Numbered from the stretch's first letter, positions 19,694 through 28,368 are shown. The stretch: 63,311 nt of DNA from Stenotrophomonas maltophilia (GCF_013464485.1 NZ_RAUX01000045.1:1-63311); one strand, 5' to 3'. The notes: generated by a model not told the origin, from the sequence alone. Translations and numbers: made by a program.

Positions 19694-20154
19694 GCTTCGG
19701 GCCACTCCTTGTTCGCCGCCAGATCAACGATGTCCGCATTGAAGATTGCGTCGGGGTATGCGGTGGATCCGTCCGCCAGCAGCGGCCGCCGGAACATCTC
19801 CAGCGTGGCGTCGAACCGCCAGAAGTCGCCGTCAACCAAGTAGGGGCCGTTGTAGAAGTCCGCAGTGAAGCGCGCTCGGTAGTAGTCCTCGCCGATGGGG
19901 GTCCTCAGTTTGCAAAGGAACCAGGCCGATCCATCGACCAGATCCTCCTGCACCCACTTCTCGAACATCGCGGCCACGCGATCCTTCAGCACCCACGACA
20001 GGGTCACCATCGAGGGCGTGCTGGTGGACCGGCGGCGTGTCAGAGATGCACCGCTCTGGAACCTCGACGTCAGGAGTGGTGTGACGGGCTTGAACCCATA
20101 GCCTTCGCGGAGCGGCAGGGGTAGCCATGCCGGATAGGGAACTGCAGCTGCCAT
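19690..20154 (-). CDS. Minor tail protein, hypothetical (154 aa)
   Basis: The protein follows the tape measure gene by 27 bp and overlaps DUF1833 by ATGA. It is aromatic- and beta-rich (AWFLCKLRTPIGEDYYRARFTADFY, GDFWRFDATLEMFRRP), which resembles small distal-tail proteins that cap the tail tube. I do not recognise a named family. The function is inferred from position only. Confidence 0.7.
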   Translation of the reverse strand: MAAAVPYPAWLPLPLREGYGFKPVTPLLTSRFQSGASLTRRRSTSTPSMVTLSWVLKDRVAAMFEKWVQEDLVDGSAWFLCKLRTPIGEDYYRARFTADFYNGPYLVDGDFWRFDATLEMFRRPLLADGSTAYPDAIFNADIVDLAANKEWPEA

Positions 20155-20181
20155 TTGGGGCCTCGCATTGGCTGCGTCGGG

Positions 20182-23100
20182 TCAGCTGACCCGACGCGAC
20201 ACGTTGTTTCCTCTGCGCAAGCCCTTCCCGACCCGACCCTGTCCTGTGGTCAGTTCGGAGGAGATGCGGTCGTAGTTCTGCTGCATGCCGCGGCGCACGC
20301 TCTGTTCCACCATGGTCAGCGTCCGGGCATCCGGATCGCCGTTGATATGGATGGTCGGGGCATACACGTTGCCGCCACCGCCGGGACCGCCCGCTCGCGA
20401 CGCCGCAATCCGGTCCAGCGTCGCGTCCATCTTTGCCGCGGTTCCTGCGGTCAGCACACGCTCGCCCTTGTTCAGCAGCCACGTGCCTTCCGTGGGCACC
20501 GAATGGATGCCGTCGTGGGCCATGCCCACCGTACTTGCGGCGGCAACCGCCGCCACATATGGCGCTGTTGCCGACAGGGCAGCCTGGGCTGCACCTGGTG
20601 CCATTGCCGGTCCTACGATGGGAATCGCAGCCGTCGATGCGTACGCAGCCAGCGCGGCCTGAGCGGCTGTCGCTGCTGCGTTGCCCACAAGCACGCTCGA
20701 CGCCGACGCCTTGGTCGAATCACCTACAGCGAGCTGGATCGCCTTATAGACAAGCCACTGCGCCGCCATCTGCTCCAGAGCTCCGATCACCGCGTTACCC
20801 ATGTCCACGGCGATGTTCTTGAACGATTCGCCCAAGGACTGATTGCCACGAATCAGCTCGTCAATCTGCGTCGCGATGCTGCTCGTGGTCGCCGCCAGCG
20901 TGCCCTGCACCGCGTCCTGCGCCTGCTGGTTGTAGTTGGTGGCGTCGAAGGCGTAGTTCTGCCATGCCACCTGTGCACCCAGCCGCCAGTCTCCCAGCAT
21001 TGCCAGCCGCTGATCCTGAAACGCCCGCTCCTTCGCCAGCTCCTGATTGCGGAAGGCGTCGGCATTGGCCGCCAGCAGATCCCACGTGGCCTTGTCCTTG
21101 GCAACGTCGCGGCTTCCCAGCCGCTTCAGCTCGTCCTGGTACTCGCGCTGGATGTCCAGCTGCCGGCGCAGCATCGCCACGCCGTCGGATCCGCCACTCA
21201 TGCCCAGCAGATCCAGTTCGTTGGCCCGCGAGCGGTTGCTGCCTGCCTGCGCCAGGATGGCCTGCTGCCGTGCCAGTGCCTCTGCCGCCTCCTTCTCCTT
21301 CGTGTAGGCCACGGCCTTCTGGCCGGAGGCGAGCAGGTCGTCCTTGGCTGCCTCCAGCAGCGCCCGGGTGGACGCCGTCATGGTGTTCTTACCCTTGGCC
21401 AGCACCTGCTCGATCGCCATCGCCTGGCGCTCGCTCTCGGTCACCTTTACGCCGGTCTCCACCAGCTGCTTGTTGGCCTCGATCTGCCGCTGGGCAGCGG
21501 CCAGCATGTTCTGCGCGGCGCTGTCGTCGCCGTTGCGACCACTCCCACCAACACCGGCCTTTCGCTTTGCGCTCTCCTCTTGCGACTTCATGTAGTTGGC
21601 GATGGTTGCCTCGATCTCCGCACGGGTTCGACCGGCCGCAATGCCTTCGGCTTCGATGCGCTCAATCTCTGCACCGATGCGGAACTCTTTGTCGTACATC
21701 TCCAGGCGACGGTTCCACTGGTCAGTGGCTGAAGCTCCCTGACGAGGGTCAGTTACCTTGGCGCGAGCAGGCCCCGTGTCTTCAATGTTCTCAGGGAGCC
21801 CGTTTGGGTTTCTAAGCCGCTTCGTGGCACTACCAGCAAGGTCACCGAACGAAGGAAGACCGGCCCACTTCAACGCGAGGTTCGTCGCCCCCAAGCCACC
21901 GCCGAGACCCATGATGTCTGTCAGTGTCGGCAACTTGGTCGCTTCGCCATACTTCCCGATGTACCCGGTGAGGGCCTGAGTCAGCCCGACAACTTGGCCC
22001 CATGCCCCACTGATCTCATCCTTCTGATCCCGCCACCACATCGTCATCATCGGCAGATTGGCTTCAGCTGTGTCGGCCATTTGCTTGGTGGCCTGCTCTG
22101 CCAGACGAAGGGCTTCAGTCACCGCCCCCAGCTCGTCGCCCTGCAGCTGAAGCTGGTAGACGTTGTCGATCTGAGCCTGTGTTACCCGCCCCCACTGCTT
22201 CTGCAGCTCCAGCAGACCGTCCACCGGGTCCTTGGTGATCTTGTCGAACAGCGCAACGGTACGGTCTGCCGAAACACCCAGCGAGCTCTCCATGCGTGCA
22301 GCGGATGCGGCAACCAGGTCGAGCTGCTGGCCGGCAAACTGGCCGGACTTTGCCACAGCGTTCAGAGCATCAACGGCCCCACCGCGGCTCACGCCTTGGA
22401 TGCGATCGAGCTGATCAACCATTCGCTCGAACTGCCCGAATGTGACACCAACGTCTCGTCCGCTGAGGATCAGATTCCGTTGGAATTCGTAGAGCTCATC
22501 GCTGCCCTGCTTCAGAGCCAAAGTGAGGGCCGCCAGTACTGCCGCGCCCAGCGTCAACGGATTGATCAGCCCCAGCACATAGCCGCCAACGGCGCGCGCA
22601 GCCGGACCGATGCCGCCGAACTGGTCATTCAGCTGCCCGCCCTGCTGGATCGCCACCATCCACGCGGGCTGGCCGCTGATCAGGCTGGTGGTGATGTCGG
22701 TCACCTGCATGGGGATCATGCGCAGGTTGTTCTGCAGCTGCCGCGCGGACATGCCCATGCCGTTCTGCGCGCCGGTGGCATTGAGGATGGACGCGCGCGT
22801 GGCGTCGATGTTGTTCTGGTACTGCTGCCACACCTGGGGTTTGAGCAACCCCAGATCCCGTGCCCGCGCCAGCCGGTCCTGCTGGTCGGCCAACTTGTTC
22901 AGCGCTGCCACTGTCGGGTTGATCTGCCCGAGTAGCTGCTGCAGGTTCAGCTCATGCGCTTCCGTGGCAGTGGCCGCCTGCCGCGTGGCCATCGCAGCCC
23001 TCTGCTCAATCCGCTCCATCTCCTGTACGCGAGCGTTGATCTTGGCCTGCTCGTTGGCCCAGTAGGATGCTGTCTTGCTGGCAGCGCTCTGCGAACTCTC

Positions 23101-23220
23101 CAAACGGTCGGCTGCAGCGCCGGCCTTGTCAGCAGCCGCAGCGTTGTCGTCCAGGGCCTTGGTGCCTTCGACCAGGCCGCTACTGTCGATCTTGTAGCCC
23201 AGCTCGGCAATGTCGGTCAT
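20182..23220 (-). CDS. Tail tape measure protein
   Basis: A 1012-aa protein that sets tail length and is ejected during infection. The N-terminal coiled coil (residues about 1-130) is followed by a TMP-type segment with SLISGQPAWMVAIQQGGQL and hydrophobic helices near 200-240 and 830-900. The C-terminus carries HDGIHSVPTEGTWLLNKGERVL, typical of lambda-type tape measures. ATG 23220 overlaps the stop of the chaperone extension gene (ATGA). Confidence 0.92.
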   Translation of the reverse strand: MTDIAELGYKIDSSGLVEGTKALDDNAAAADKAGAAADRLESSQSAASKTASYWANEQAKINARVQEMERIEQRAAMATRQAATATEAHELNLQQLLGQINPTVAALNKLADQQDRLARARDLGLLKPQVWQQYQNNIDATRASILNATGAQNGMGMSARQLQNNLRMIPMQVTDITTSLISGQPAWMVAIQQGGQLNDQFGGIGPAARAVGGYVLGLINPLTLGAAVLAALTLALKQGSDELYEFQRNLILSGRDVGVTFGQFERMVDQLDRIQGVSRGGAVDALNAVAKSGQFAGQQLDLVAASAARMESSLGVSADRTVALFDKITKDPVDGLLELQKQWGRVTQAQIDNVYQLQLQGDELGAVTEALRLAEQATKQMADTAEANLPMMTMWWRDQKDEISGAWGQVVGLTQALTGYIGKYGEATKLPTLTDIMGLGGGLGATNLALKWAGLPSFGDLAGSATKRLRNPNGLPENIEDTGPARAKVTDPRQGASATDQWNRRLEMYDKEFRIGAEIERIEAEGIAAGRTRAEIEATIANYMKSQEESAKRKAGVGGSGRNGDDSAAQNMLAAAQRQIEANKQLVETGVKVTESERQAMAIEQVLAKGKNTMTASTRALLEAAKDDLLASGQKAVAYTKEKEAAEALARQQAILAQAGSNRSRANELDLLGMSGGSDGVAMLRRQLDIQREYQDELKRLGSRDVAKDKATWDLLAANADAFRNQELAKERAFQDQRLAMLGDWRLGAQVAWQNYAFDATNYNQQAQDAVQGTLAATTSSIATQIDELIRGNQSLGESFKNIAVDMGNAVIGALEQMAAQWLVYKAIQLAVGDSTKASASSVLVGNAAATAAQAALAAYASTAAIPIVGPAMAPGAAQAALSATAPYVAAVAAASTVGMAHDGIHSVPTEGTWLLNKGERVLTAGTAAKMDATLDRIAASRAGGPGGGGNVYAPTIHINGDPDARTLTMVEQSVRRGMQQNYDRISSELTTGQGRVGKGLRRGNNVSRRVS

Positions 23221-23531
23221 TTCCTGCTCCTCGCTTCCTCGATGGCGCGCTGCTGGGCTGCCGCTTGGTCTTCCCGAACCGCGATGAGGTAGGCGTCGTC
23301 CATGGCCATAAGCATCTCCACCTCCTGCGGGAGCGGGTCGACCAGCAGCAGCCGGGTCCATTCCCCAACGTCAGCAAAGGTCAATGCCTCTGGACCGCTC
23401 TTGCGACGTGCAGAGAGCTGCCAGAACCAATCCCAGACGTGCTCGCCCCTCTCGGGAACCCTCACCTCTGGGGATGGCTCCCCGAAGCGCTCATTGCGGG
23501 TGCGGCGGGTTTCCCCGTTTCTGTCCGGCAC
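23217..23531 (-). CDS. Tail assembly chaperone, gpT-like downstream half
   Basis: A 104-aa open frame from GTG 23531 that looks like the frameshift-expressed C-terminal half of a tail chaperone (lambda gpT; DUF1799-like: FADVGEWTRLLLVDPLPQEVEMLMAMDDAYL). The GTG has no Shine-Dalgarno sequence. The same frame is open upstream through protein-like sequence (SSFAELTRKLADAIYLTVRYDVP) that overlaps the end of the gpG-like gene. This suggests it is made as a fusion by ribosomal frameshifting rather than from its own start. Confidence 0.75.
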   Translation of the reverse strand: MPDRNGETRRTRNERFGEPSPEVRVPERGEHVWDWFWQLSARRKSGPEALTFADVGEWTRLLLVDPLPQEVEMLMAMDDAYLIAVREDQAAAQQRAIEEARSRK

Positions 23532-23559
23532 GTCGTACCGGACGGTCAGGTAGATCGCG

Positions 23560-23952
23560 TCAGCCAGCTTCCTGGTCAGCTCCGCGAAAGAACTCGGCGC
23601 GCTCGCCCAGAGCCGCGTCTACCTGTTCGGCCACCCAGGGCAGCTCCTTGAACAAGCTGCGCAATGTCTTCTCCTCGAAGGCAGGCTTCTCTCCATGGAA
23701 GTTGAGGTCGTCCTGCCACTCCCAGCCACCCACCGAGGCGACCAGCATGTCGATGCGCCCGGCTTCCATCTTCTCGGCGGTCAGCTTGCCCCGGCCAAGC
23801 ATGCGCTCGTTGGTCAGTTTCCGGGACGCAGCACGAACCTGCGGACTGCTATCGGGAAGGATGGTCAGAACCAGGCCCACTGGGGCATCGGTGGCCGGGT
23901 GCTTGATGTCGATCGTTCGCGCGGCGGCGACGATGGTGCTCAGGTCAGTCAT
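23560..23952 (-). CDS. Tail assembly chaperone, gpG-like
   Basis: A 130-aa protein starting at ATG 23952 (MTDLSTIVAAARTID), just upstream of the gpT-like frame and the tape measure. That is the invariant position of tail chaperones, which bind the tape measure before tube polymerisation. Near its end TTC-TTT-CGC (92 to 84 of 23584-23592 on the minus strand) could allow a +1 slip from TTT to TTC into the downstream frame. Confidence 0.75.
   Translation of the reverse strand: MTDLSTIVAAARTIDIKHPATDAPVGLVLTILPDSSPQVRAASRKLTNERMLGRGKLTAEKMEAGRIDMLVASVGGWEWQDDLNFHGEKPAFEEKTLRSLFKELPWVAEQVDAALGERAEFFRGADQEAG
23584..23592 (-). promoter_or_regulatory. Candidate +1 ribosomal frameshift site (TTC TTT CGC)
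   Basis: Read in the gpG-like frame, the minus strand gives TTC TTT CGC. A Phe-tRNA at TTT can re-pair with TTC one base downstream, moving the ribosome into the gpT-like frame, which is open from before this point to the tape measure. This is inferred from the open frame and the missing ribosome-binding site. Confidence 0.5.
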
Positions 23953-23969
23953 GTCTCTCTCATCCTGGA

Positions 23970-23997
23970 AAAGAAAAGGCCCGCATTGCGCGGGCCT
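23970..23997 (-). terminator. Intrinsic terminator after the lipoprotein gene
   Basis: AGGCCCGC/GCGGGCCT with a 5-nt loop is followed on the minus strand by TTTTCTTTT. It sits between the lipoprotein stop (24025) and the chaperone start (23952), inside the late operon. Confidence 0.8.
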
Positions 23998-24024
23998 CAT
24001 TGGGTTTCGGTTTCTCGGTGCGCC

Positions 24025-24324
24025 CTAGGGCGTGGTGACCTCGGCGACGGAGTGGCTATCCACCACACCACCCCTCAGCACTACGCTGACGGTCTTCCCC
24101 TTCACGCGGCCCAGGCCGTTGGCCTTGGCGTAGGTCCACACCAGCACCCTGGTGCCATCGGAATTGGTAACCGTAGAAGTCGGGCGACCGAGCTGCGCGA
24201 CGAGTTGCGCTTCGGTGGTCTTGCCCTTCGTGATGGCCGCGATGGACTCATCACTGATTTCCTTGCCCACGGTCGCGCAGCCTGCGATGGCCAGCGCCAG
24301 CGCCCCTGCCAGAATCCTCTTCAT
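24025..24324 (-). CDS. BamE/SmpA-OmlA-like lipoprotein (moron candidate)
   Basis: A 99-aa lipoprotein with signal MKRILAGALALAIAGC and the lipobox Cys at residue 16. It has a small alpha-beta domain with KGKTTEAQLVAQLGRPTSTV...VLVWTYAKA, like the SmpA/OmlA (BamE) fold. A strong AAGGAG ribosome site precedes ATG 24324. It interrupts the otherwise universal tail tube-to-chaperone order and is followed by a strong terminator, so it is probably a moron expressed from the prophage. It may alter the host envelope, for example as superinfection exclusion. Confidence 0.75.
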   Translation of the reverse strand: MKRILAGALALAIAGCATVGKEISDESIAAITKGKTTEAQLVAQLGRPTSTVTNSDGTRVLVWTYAKANGLGRVKGKTVSVVLRGGVVDSHSVAEVTTP

Positions 24325-24404
24325 GGAAAGCTCCTTCGCCGAAAGCGGCGATGGTATCCCATGTGATCTGGCATCACCGGGCAACTGCAACCAGCCAAGG
24401 CCCG

Positions 24405-24872
24405 TCAGGGGGTCACGGGCGCGGGCACATCGATCGGCTGCTGGTTCAGCGCGATCGTGTAGGTGTTGAGGCGGAAGTCCTCGTTGCGGCCGCCCGGCTT
24501 GTTCGGGCCGGCCACCAGACCGCGCAGGAACTCGATGCTGCCGTCGGTGTTCTCGATCTTGAAGGCGTAGGCATCGGCCACGTCCGGTGCACCAGCGGCA
24601 CGCATGGCCACCTGGCCCGGGTCAGCCAGATCCTCTGCCATCTCCACCGCAGGGTCGCCGGCGTTGGTGATGCCCTTGCCCTTCATCGAGACCAGGGTGT
24701 CCAAGGTGTCGTAGCTGACGATGTTGGTGCTGATGCCGCGCTCGCCGATGCTGCCGACCTTCTTCACCTGGACGTAGGTGAGGGCCTTGAACTCGGTTTC
24801 GGTGAGGTCTTCGTTCTGGGGGGTGACGCAGATGCTCAGCTTGCTGCCTGCGTTGGTCTTTGCTTCGGCCAT
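24405..24872 (-). CDS. Major tail tube protein
   Basis: A 155-aa protein in the position of the lambda gpV-type tube subunit, upstream of the chaperones. The pattern SICVTPQNEDLTETEFKALTYVQVKKVGSIGE resembles siphovirus tail tube proteins. ATG 24872 has a good ribosome site (GAGGAG). A double hairpin terminator lies directly upstream, so transcription past it probably needs an antiterminated polymerase. Confidence 0.75.
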   Translation of the reverse strand: MAEAKTNAGSKLSICVTPQNEDLTETEFKALTYVQVKKVGSIGERGISTNIVSYDTLDTLVSMKGKGITNAGDPAVEMAEDLADPGQVAMRAAGAPDVADAYAFKIENTDGSIEFLRGLVAGPNKPGGRNEDFRLNTYTIALNQQPIDVPAPVTP

Positions 24873-24897
24873 GGCCGTATCTCCTCGCGATGGGCGT

Positions 24898-24959
24898 AAA
24901 AAAACCCGCCACGGGGCGGGGTCGTTGGAAAACGGAAAGGCCCGCTGGTGGGCGGGCCT
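24898..24959 (-). terminator. Double intrinsic terminator inside the late operon
   Basis: On the minus strand the first hairpin is AGGCCCGC/GCGGGCCT (24938-24959) followed by CCTTTCCGTTTT. The second is CCCGCC/GGCGGG (24905-24920) followed by a seven-T run. Both precede the tail tube gene. Confidence 0.8.
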
Positions 24960-24999
24960 CTGGAATAGATTCGGGAATAATTTGTAGTCGGTTCTGTCG

Positions 25000-25242
25000 T
25001 CACTTCTTGGCGGGGCCCAACTTCGCCGCCACCAGCTGCATGGCCTGCGGCCGGGTGAATCCCGCCTCCACATAGGCCAGGTATTCCGCCCGGACGAACC
25101 GCGCCTGCTCAGCGCAGAACTCGTCCAGCAGCTGCCGGTTCCGCTTCATGCGGGTGATGGCATCGCGCATGGCCTGCAGCTCACCCTCGTTCGGGATCTC
25201 GTTGCTGCTGACCAGGTGCAGGTTGGGCGGCTTGGGGCTCAT
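25000..25242 (-). CDS. Hypothetical phage protein, 80 aa
   Basis: A small helical, charged protein (MRDAITRMKRNRQLLDEFCAEQARFVRAEYLAYVEAGFTRPQAMQLVAAKLG). The C-terminal half looks like a short helix-turn-helix-like motif often seen in small phage proteins encoded near tail genes. Function unknown. Confidence 0.6.
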   Translation of the reverse strand: MSPKPPNLHLVSSNEIPNEGELQAMRDAITRMKRNRQLLDEFCAEQARFVRAEYLAYVEAGFTRPQAMQLVAAKLGPAKK

Positions 25243-25251
25243 GGCCGGAGT

Positions 25252-25662
25252 CTACCCCGAAACGAATCCCCGCCAGGGGATGGTCACCGGGTGCATGATC
25301 CGCTCCGGGTCCTGGATCAGACTGGAGGTCCACGGCCGGCGCTGCACCGAGACCCCGCCGAAAGCCGTGCCCTTGGCGAAGGCGGCGATGATCTGGTCCG
25401 TGATCGCAGTACCGACCATGATCCCCTGCCCCGGCCGGTAGCAGGCCGACAGCTGGCCGAAACCCTGCATCAGGAACGGGCCATCGTCTGCGATGCCGTA
25501 GTTCTCGGTCCGGTTGGGGAACCACTGCAGCTCCAGCCAGCGGGCATCCTTGCCGGTCGGCGGAGTGAAGCCCTTCCCAGGGTAGGCGCAGGCCAAGCCC
25601 TGCTGTACGGCGAACTGCCCCACCAGCGTGGCGAATGCGTCATAGATCGCGGTGTCGCTCAT
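25252..25662 (-). CDS. Tail terminator-like protein (DUF4128/gpU-like)
   Basis: A 136-aa protein from ATG 25662 (MSDTAIYDAFATLVGQFA). The order after the gp10-like gene and before the tail tube, together with the pattern VQQGLACAYPGKGFTPP...WLELQWFPNRTENYGI, fits phage tail terminator proteins that cap the tail tube. The start overlaps the upstream stop (ATGA). Confidence 0.65.
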   Translation of the reverse strand: MSDTAIYDAFATLVGQFAVQQGLACAYPGKGFTPPTGKDARWLELQWFPNRTENYGIADDGPFLMQGFGQLSACYRPGQGIMVGTAITDQIIAAFAKGTAFGGVSVQRRPWTSSLIQDPERIMHPVTIPWRGFVSG

Positions 25663-26084
25663 CCCATCCGTCCTTTCACGTCGGCGGTTACCTCGGCCAC
25701 GATGAAATCCCAGCGCTGTGCGGCCGCGCGCGCGAAGCCCTTGCCGGCCTGAGCATAGGTTCTGCCCAGGCTGTCCTCGCCGAAGAACCCGTGCTCCATC
25801 CGCATGGCGTACTTTGCTGTCCATCCGGCCCACACGGTCTGGCCCAGCTCCATTGTGGCGAACACCAGCTCCGGGGCCTGCGCGCTGTCCGATGGCATGC
25901 CCTCGACCGATGCAGCGGCAGAGTTGCGCAGGAAGCCGGTATCCACCGGCATCTTCCCGCCCTGCCCCTCGGGCGTGCCGGCTTCCTCCATCAGCTTGGT
26001 AGCCGACTCACGGAAGATCGCTCCCTGCATGGCCTTGGCCTTCTCGGTGAAGGCCCGGACCTGGGCTCCGAATTTATTGGCCAC
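25659..26084 (-). CDS. HK97 gp10-like/minor tail completion protein
   Basis: A 141-aa protein starting at GTG 26084. The stretch TPEGQGGKMPVDTGFLRNSAAASVEG matches the conserved PVDTGxLR(N/R)S motif of HK97 gp10-like/lambda gpZ-type proteins at the head-tail interface. Overlaps neighbours at both ends, as expected for the head-tail module. Confidence 0.75.
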   Translation of the reverse strand: MANKFGAQVRAFTEKAKAMQGAIFRESATKLMEEAGTPEGQGGKMPVDTGFLRNSAAASVEGMPSDSAQAPELVFATMELGQTVWAGWTAKYAMRMEHGFFGEDSLGRTYAQAGKGFARAAAQRWDFIVAEVTADVKGRMG

Positions 26085-27150
26085 GCCTCACCTCTGCCGC
26101 CATGTTCACCCGGTATTGCTTCATGCAGCGGCAGCCGATGGTTTCCTCCGGCCCAGCACCGAGCGAGGTGTCGCCCGGGAACCGCATCAACGCACCGCTG
26201 GGCGTCTGGAACGGTTCACCGAACCGGCGAACCTGGCCGTTCATCGCCTGGTGGCTGTGGCGGGTCCTGTCGTCACCGGTGGCTGACCAGGTACCTGTCA
26301 CGTTCTCCGGCGCTAGGCGGCCGCTCTCGATCTGCTGCCGGAACGCCTCCTCCCTACCTGCGGCCATGGCCGTCAGCGACTCGGTGCGCGCGATCATCTC
26401 GCCACGCTGCGCCAGCAGCCGGTCCGCATATCGCGCGGCGATCTTCTCCACGTCTGCCGGCGCCACCGGCTGGCCCGCCTTGATGGCACGGCTGACGATC
26501 CCGTCCAGGCGCTTGTCGCGCCGCTTACGGCCGAAGTACTCCGCCATCTGCGCCGGATCACCGCTGGCCAGCTGCTGCCGGACGTTGGCCACGAACTGCG
26601 CCTGCTGCGCGGTGAGGCCGACGATACCGCCACTGCGGCGGCCGGTCTCTCCCACCCTGCCGACCAGCTCCAGCGCCGTCTGGCGCGGGTTGGCGCCGGC
26701 GGCCATGCCGCGCACCAGGTGCTGGCGCACCAGTGTTCGCTGGTCATCCACCATGCCGGTGATCAGGCGCGAGGAGTTCGTCTGTAGCCAACTCTCCACG
26801 CCGCGGTTGCGCATGTCGAACCCGAACCGCAGCAGCGGCGTGTCGTTGGCGGGGTTGTAGCGCCCGCGTATCTGCTGCCGCAGCGATAGCGTGGGCAGCT
26901 CCTTCATACCGACCTCCGCGCCGGCGGCAAACGCCTGGCGCACCTGCTCGGCCAGTGGCGAGAAGCGCTCACCGTCGAAACCCAGCGCCTCCAGCACAGC
27001 GTCTACCTGCCCGGCCTGCAGCAGGCTCGCCAGCAGGTCCAGCTGCACCTGCGATCGCACGGCGGCAACAGCCTGCTCGAACGCGCGGCGCATGGCCGGC
27101 TCCAGGCGTCGTGCCAGCAGTTCCAACTCGCGGGGTGTGTAGTCGGCCAT
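26074..27150 (-). CDS. Minor head protein, Mu F/SPP1 gp7-like
   Basis: A 358-aa head morphogenesis protein. The C-terminal region ARTESLTAMAAGREEAFRQ..., TWSATGDDRTRHSHQAMNGQ, PGDTSLGAGPEETIGCRCMKQY is the typical phage Mu F-like/SPP1 gp7 family motif, with the closing Cys-x-Cys. The protein probably associates with the portal and head interior. Its gene lies downstream of the capsid and connector genes rather than next to the portal. Confidence 0.85.
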   Translation of the reverse strand: MADYTPRELELLARRLEPAMRRAFEQAVAAVRSQVQLDLLASLLQAGQVDAVLEALGFDGERFSPLAEQVRQAFAAGAEVGMKELPTLSLRQQIRGRYNPANDTPLLRFGFDMRNRGVESWLQTNSSRLITGMVDDQRTLVRQHLVRGMAAGANPRQTALELVGRVGETGRRSGGIVGLTAQQAQFVANVRQQLASGDPAQMAEYFGRKRRDKRLDGIVSRAIKAGQPVAPADVEKIAARYADRLLAQRGEMIARTESLTAMAAGREEAFRQQIESGRLAPENVTGTWSATGDDRTRHSHQAMNGQVRRFGEPFQTPSGALMRFPGDTSLGAGPEETIGCRCMKQYRVNMAAEVRRGQ

Positions 27151-27506
27151 CAGCGTCGGGCGTGAAACTCATAGAGAAGGACCTGGCCACCCGGGGAGAG
27201 CGGCTGCAGGTCGATGAGGTGATACAGCTGGCCACCCAGCAGCAGCCGGTCGTCCTTGCCGGGCTGGATGTCCACTGCGGTCGAGATCAGGCCCAGCTTG
27301 TCGCCCTGCTGCACCAGCGTGGTGTCGCGGTCGGTCAGGCTGTATTCCAGTTCCACCACCGTGCAGTCGTGCCGCGTCGGCGGACCCGGCTGCGGGTTGT
27401 GCGGAGGCCCGGTCGGTGCACCGTCGCGCTCCAGTTGGGTGCCGTAGCCGTAGCGACCGATCAGGTTCGCGGCGGTCGCCTGCATGCGGTCGTAGAAGCG
27501 GCTCAT
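27150..27506 (-). CDS. Head-tail connector/adaptor, hypothetical (118 aa)
   Basis: A beta-rich protein in the head-tail joining position (MSRFYDRMQATAANLIGRYGYGTQLERDG..., LGLISTAVDIQPGKDDRLLLGGQLYHLIDLQPLSPGG). I infer a head closure/adaptor role from place and pattern. Overlaps the downstream minor head gene (ATGA) and the upstream gene. Confidence 0.6.
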   Translation of the reverse strand: MSRFYDRMQATAANLIGRYGYGTQLERDGAPTGPPHNPQPGPPTRHDCTVVELEYSLTDRDTTLVQQGDKLGLISTAVDIQPGKDDRLLLGGQLYHLIDLQPLSPGGQVLLYEFHARR

Positions 27507-28015
27507 ACGACGCGCACCGCAGGCAGAACCGCCGGCGTCCGCAGCAGCGGCGCCAGGATCTCATCGATGGCCGGCACCACCGGTCGGTTGGGCACCTGGC
27601 CAGCGGCGCTCGCGTCGGCGTAGGTGACCTCGATGGGACCGACCTTCTCCTTGGTCACGGCCTCGGTGGCCACGTAGTCCGGCGACAGACTCCCGGGGTT
27701 GGTCAGCTCGCGCAGCGCCGCCTCGTAGGTTGCGCGCTCCACCTCGTCGGGCACCTCATCCGACTGGATGGGGTCGCCGTCGTAGTCGATCGCACCGGTG
27801 CGGGGCCACTCGTTCGGCTGGCCCCGCCCGGCAGTGCGCACGCCGGGGAACATCGACGCCCAACGGCCGGATGCCAGCAGCACCCGGTACCGGCCGTCGA
27901 TGTAATCCGTGGCGCGGACCAGTGCGCCAGTCCTGGCTTCTTCCGTACCAGCTGCCCAGGCGGCGTTACCGCGCGCCTGGTGGTATAGGTCTGCGCCTTC
28001 CAGCGTGCCGTACAT
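27503..28015 (-). CDS. DnaT-like ssDNA-binding domain protein/head-tail connector
   Basis: A 170-aa protein matching the phage family annotated as putative DnaT-like ssDNA binding (ADLYHQARGNAAWAAGTEEARTGALVRATDYIDGRY; PDEVERATYEAALREL). In phages this gene almost always sits among head-tail connectors, so a gp6-like connector role is more likely than replication. Confidence 0.7.
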   Translation of the reverse strand: MYGTLEGADLYHQARGNAAWAAGTEEARTGALVRATDYIDGRYRVLLASGRWASMFPGVRTAGRGQPNEWPRTGAIDYDGDPIQSDEVPDEVERATYEAALRELTNPGSLSPDYVATEAVTKEKVGPIEVTYADASAAGQVPNRPVVPAIDEILAPLLRTPAVLPAVRVV

Positions 28016-28017
28016 GG

Positions 28018-28368
28018 TCAGCCCTCGCCGCCCGAATTGCCGCCGGCGGCCTTTTCAGCATCGGCGATTGCCGCCTGCAGCTTCGGCACACCCCAGTTGC
28101 CCTTCGCGTCGATGCCCAGCTCCTTGGCGCGCGCGATCAGGGCGTCCTTGTCGGCGCCGCCCTCGCCGCCCGAGTTGTCGCCGGCGGCCTGCCCGCTGCC
28201 GCTGGCGTCACCACCGGTGATGCTCAGGATCTCTGCCTTGATCCAGCCCTGCACCACCGAGTTCTTCTTCAGCTCCTCCCAGTTCGCGACCGGGGTCTGC
28301 TCGCCCGGCGGCAGAATCGTGCCGTCGGGCAAGCCCAGCGGACCATTGTGGTTGTTCTTGATCTTCAT
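28018..28368 (-). CDS. Hypothetical head-module protein with HeH/LEM-like C-terminus
   Basis: A 116-aa protein. The N-terminal domain resembles a small structural domain (NHNGPLGLPDGTILPPGEQTPVANWEELKKN). A Gly/Ser/Ala linker leads to a helix-extended-loop-helix segment (DALIARAKELGIDAKGNWGVPKLQAAIADAEK) common in phage head-associated small proteins. Role unknown. Confidence 0.6.
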   Translation of the reverse strand: MKIKNNHNGPLGLPDGTILPPGEQTPVANWEELKKNSVVQGWIKAEILSITGGDASGSGQAAGDNSGGEGGADKDALIARAKELGIDAKGNWGVPKLQAAIADAEKAAGGNSGGEG

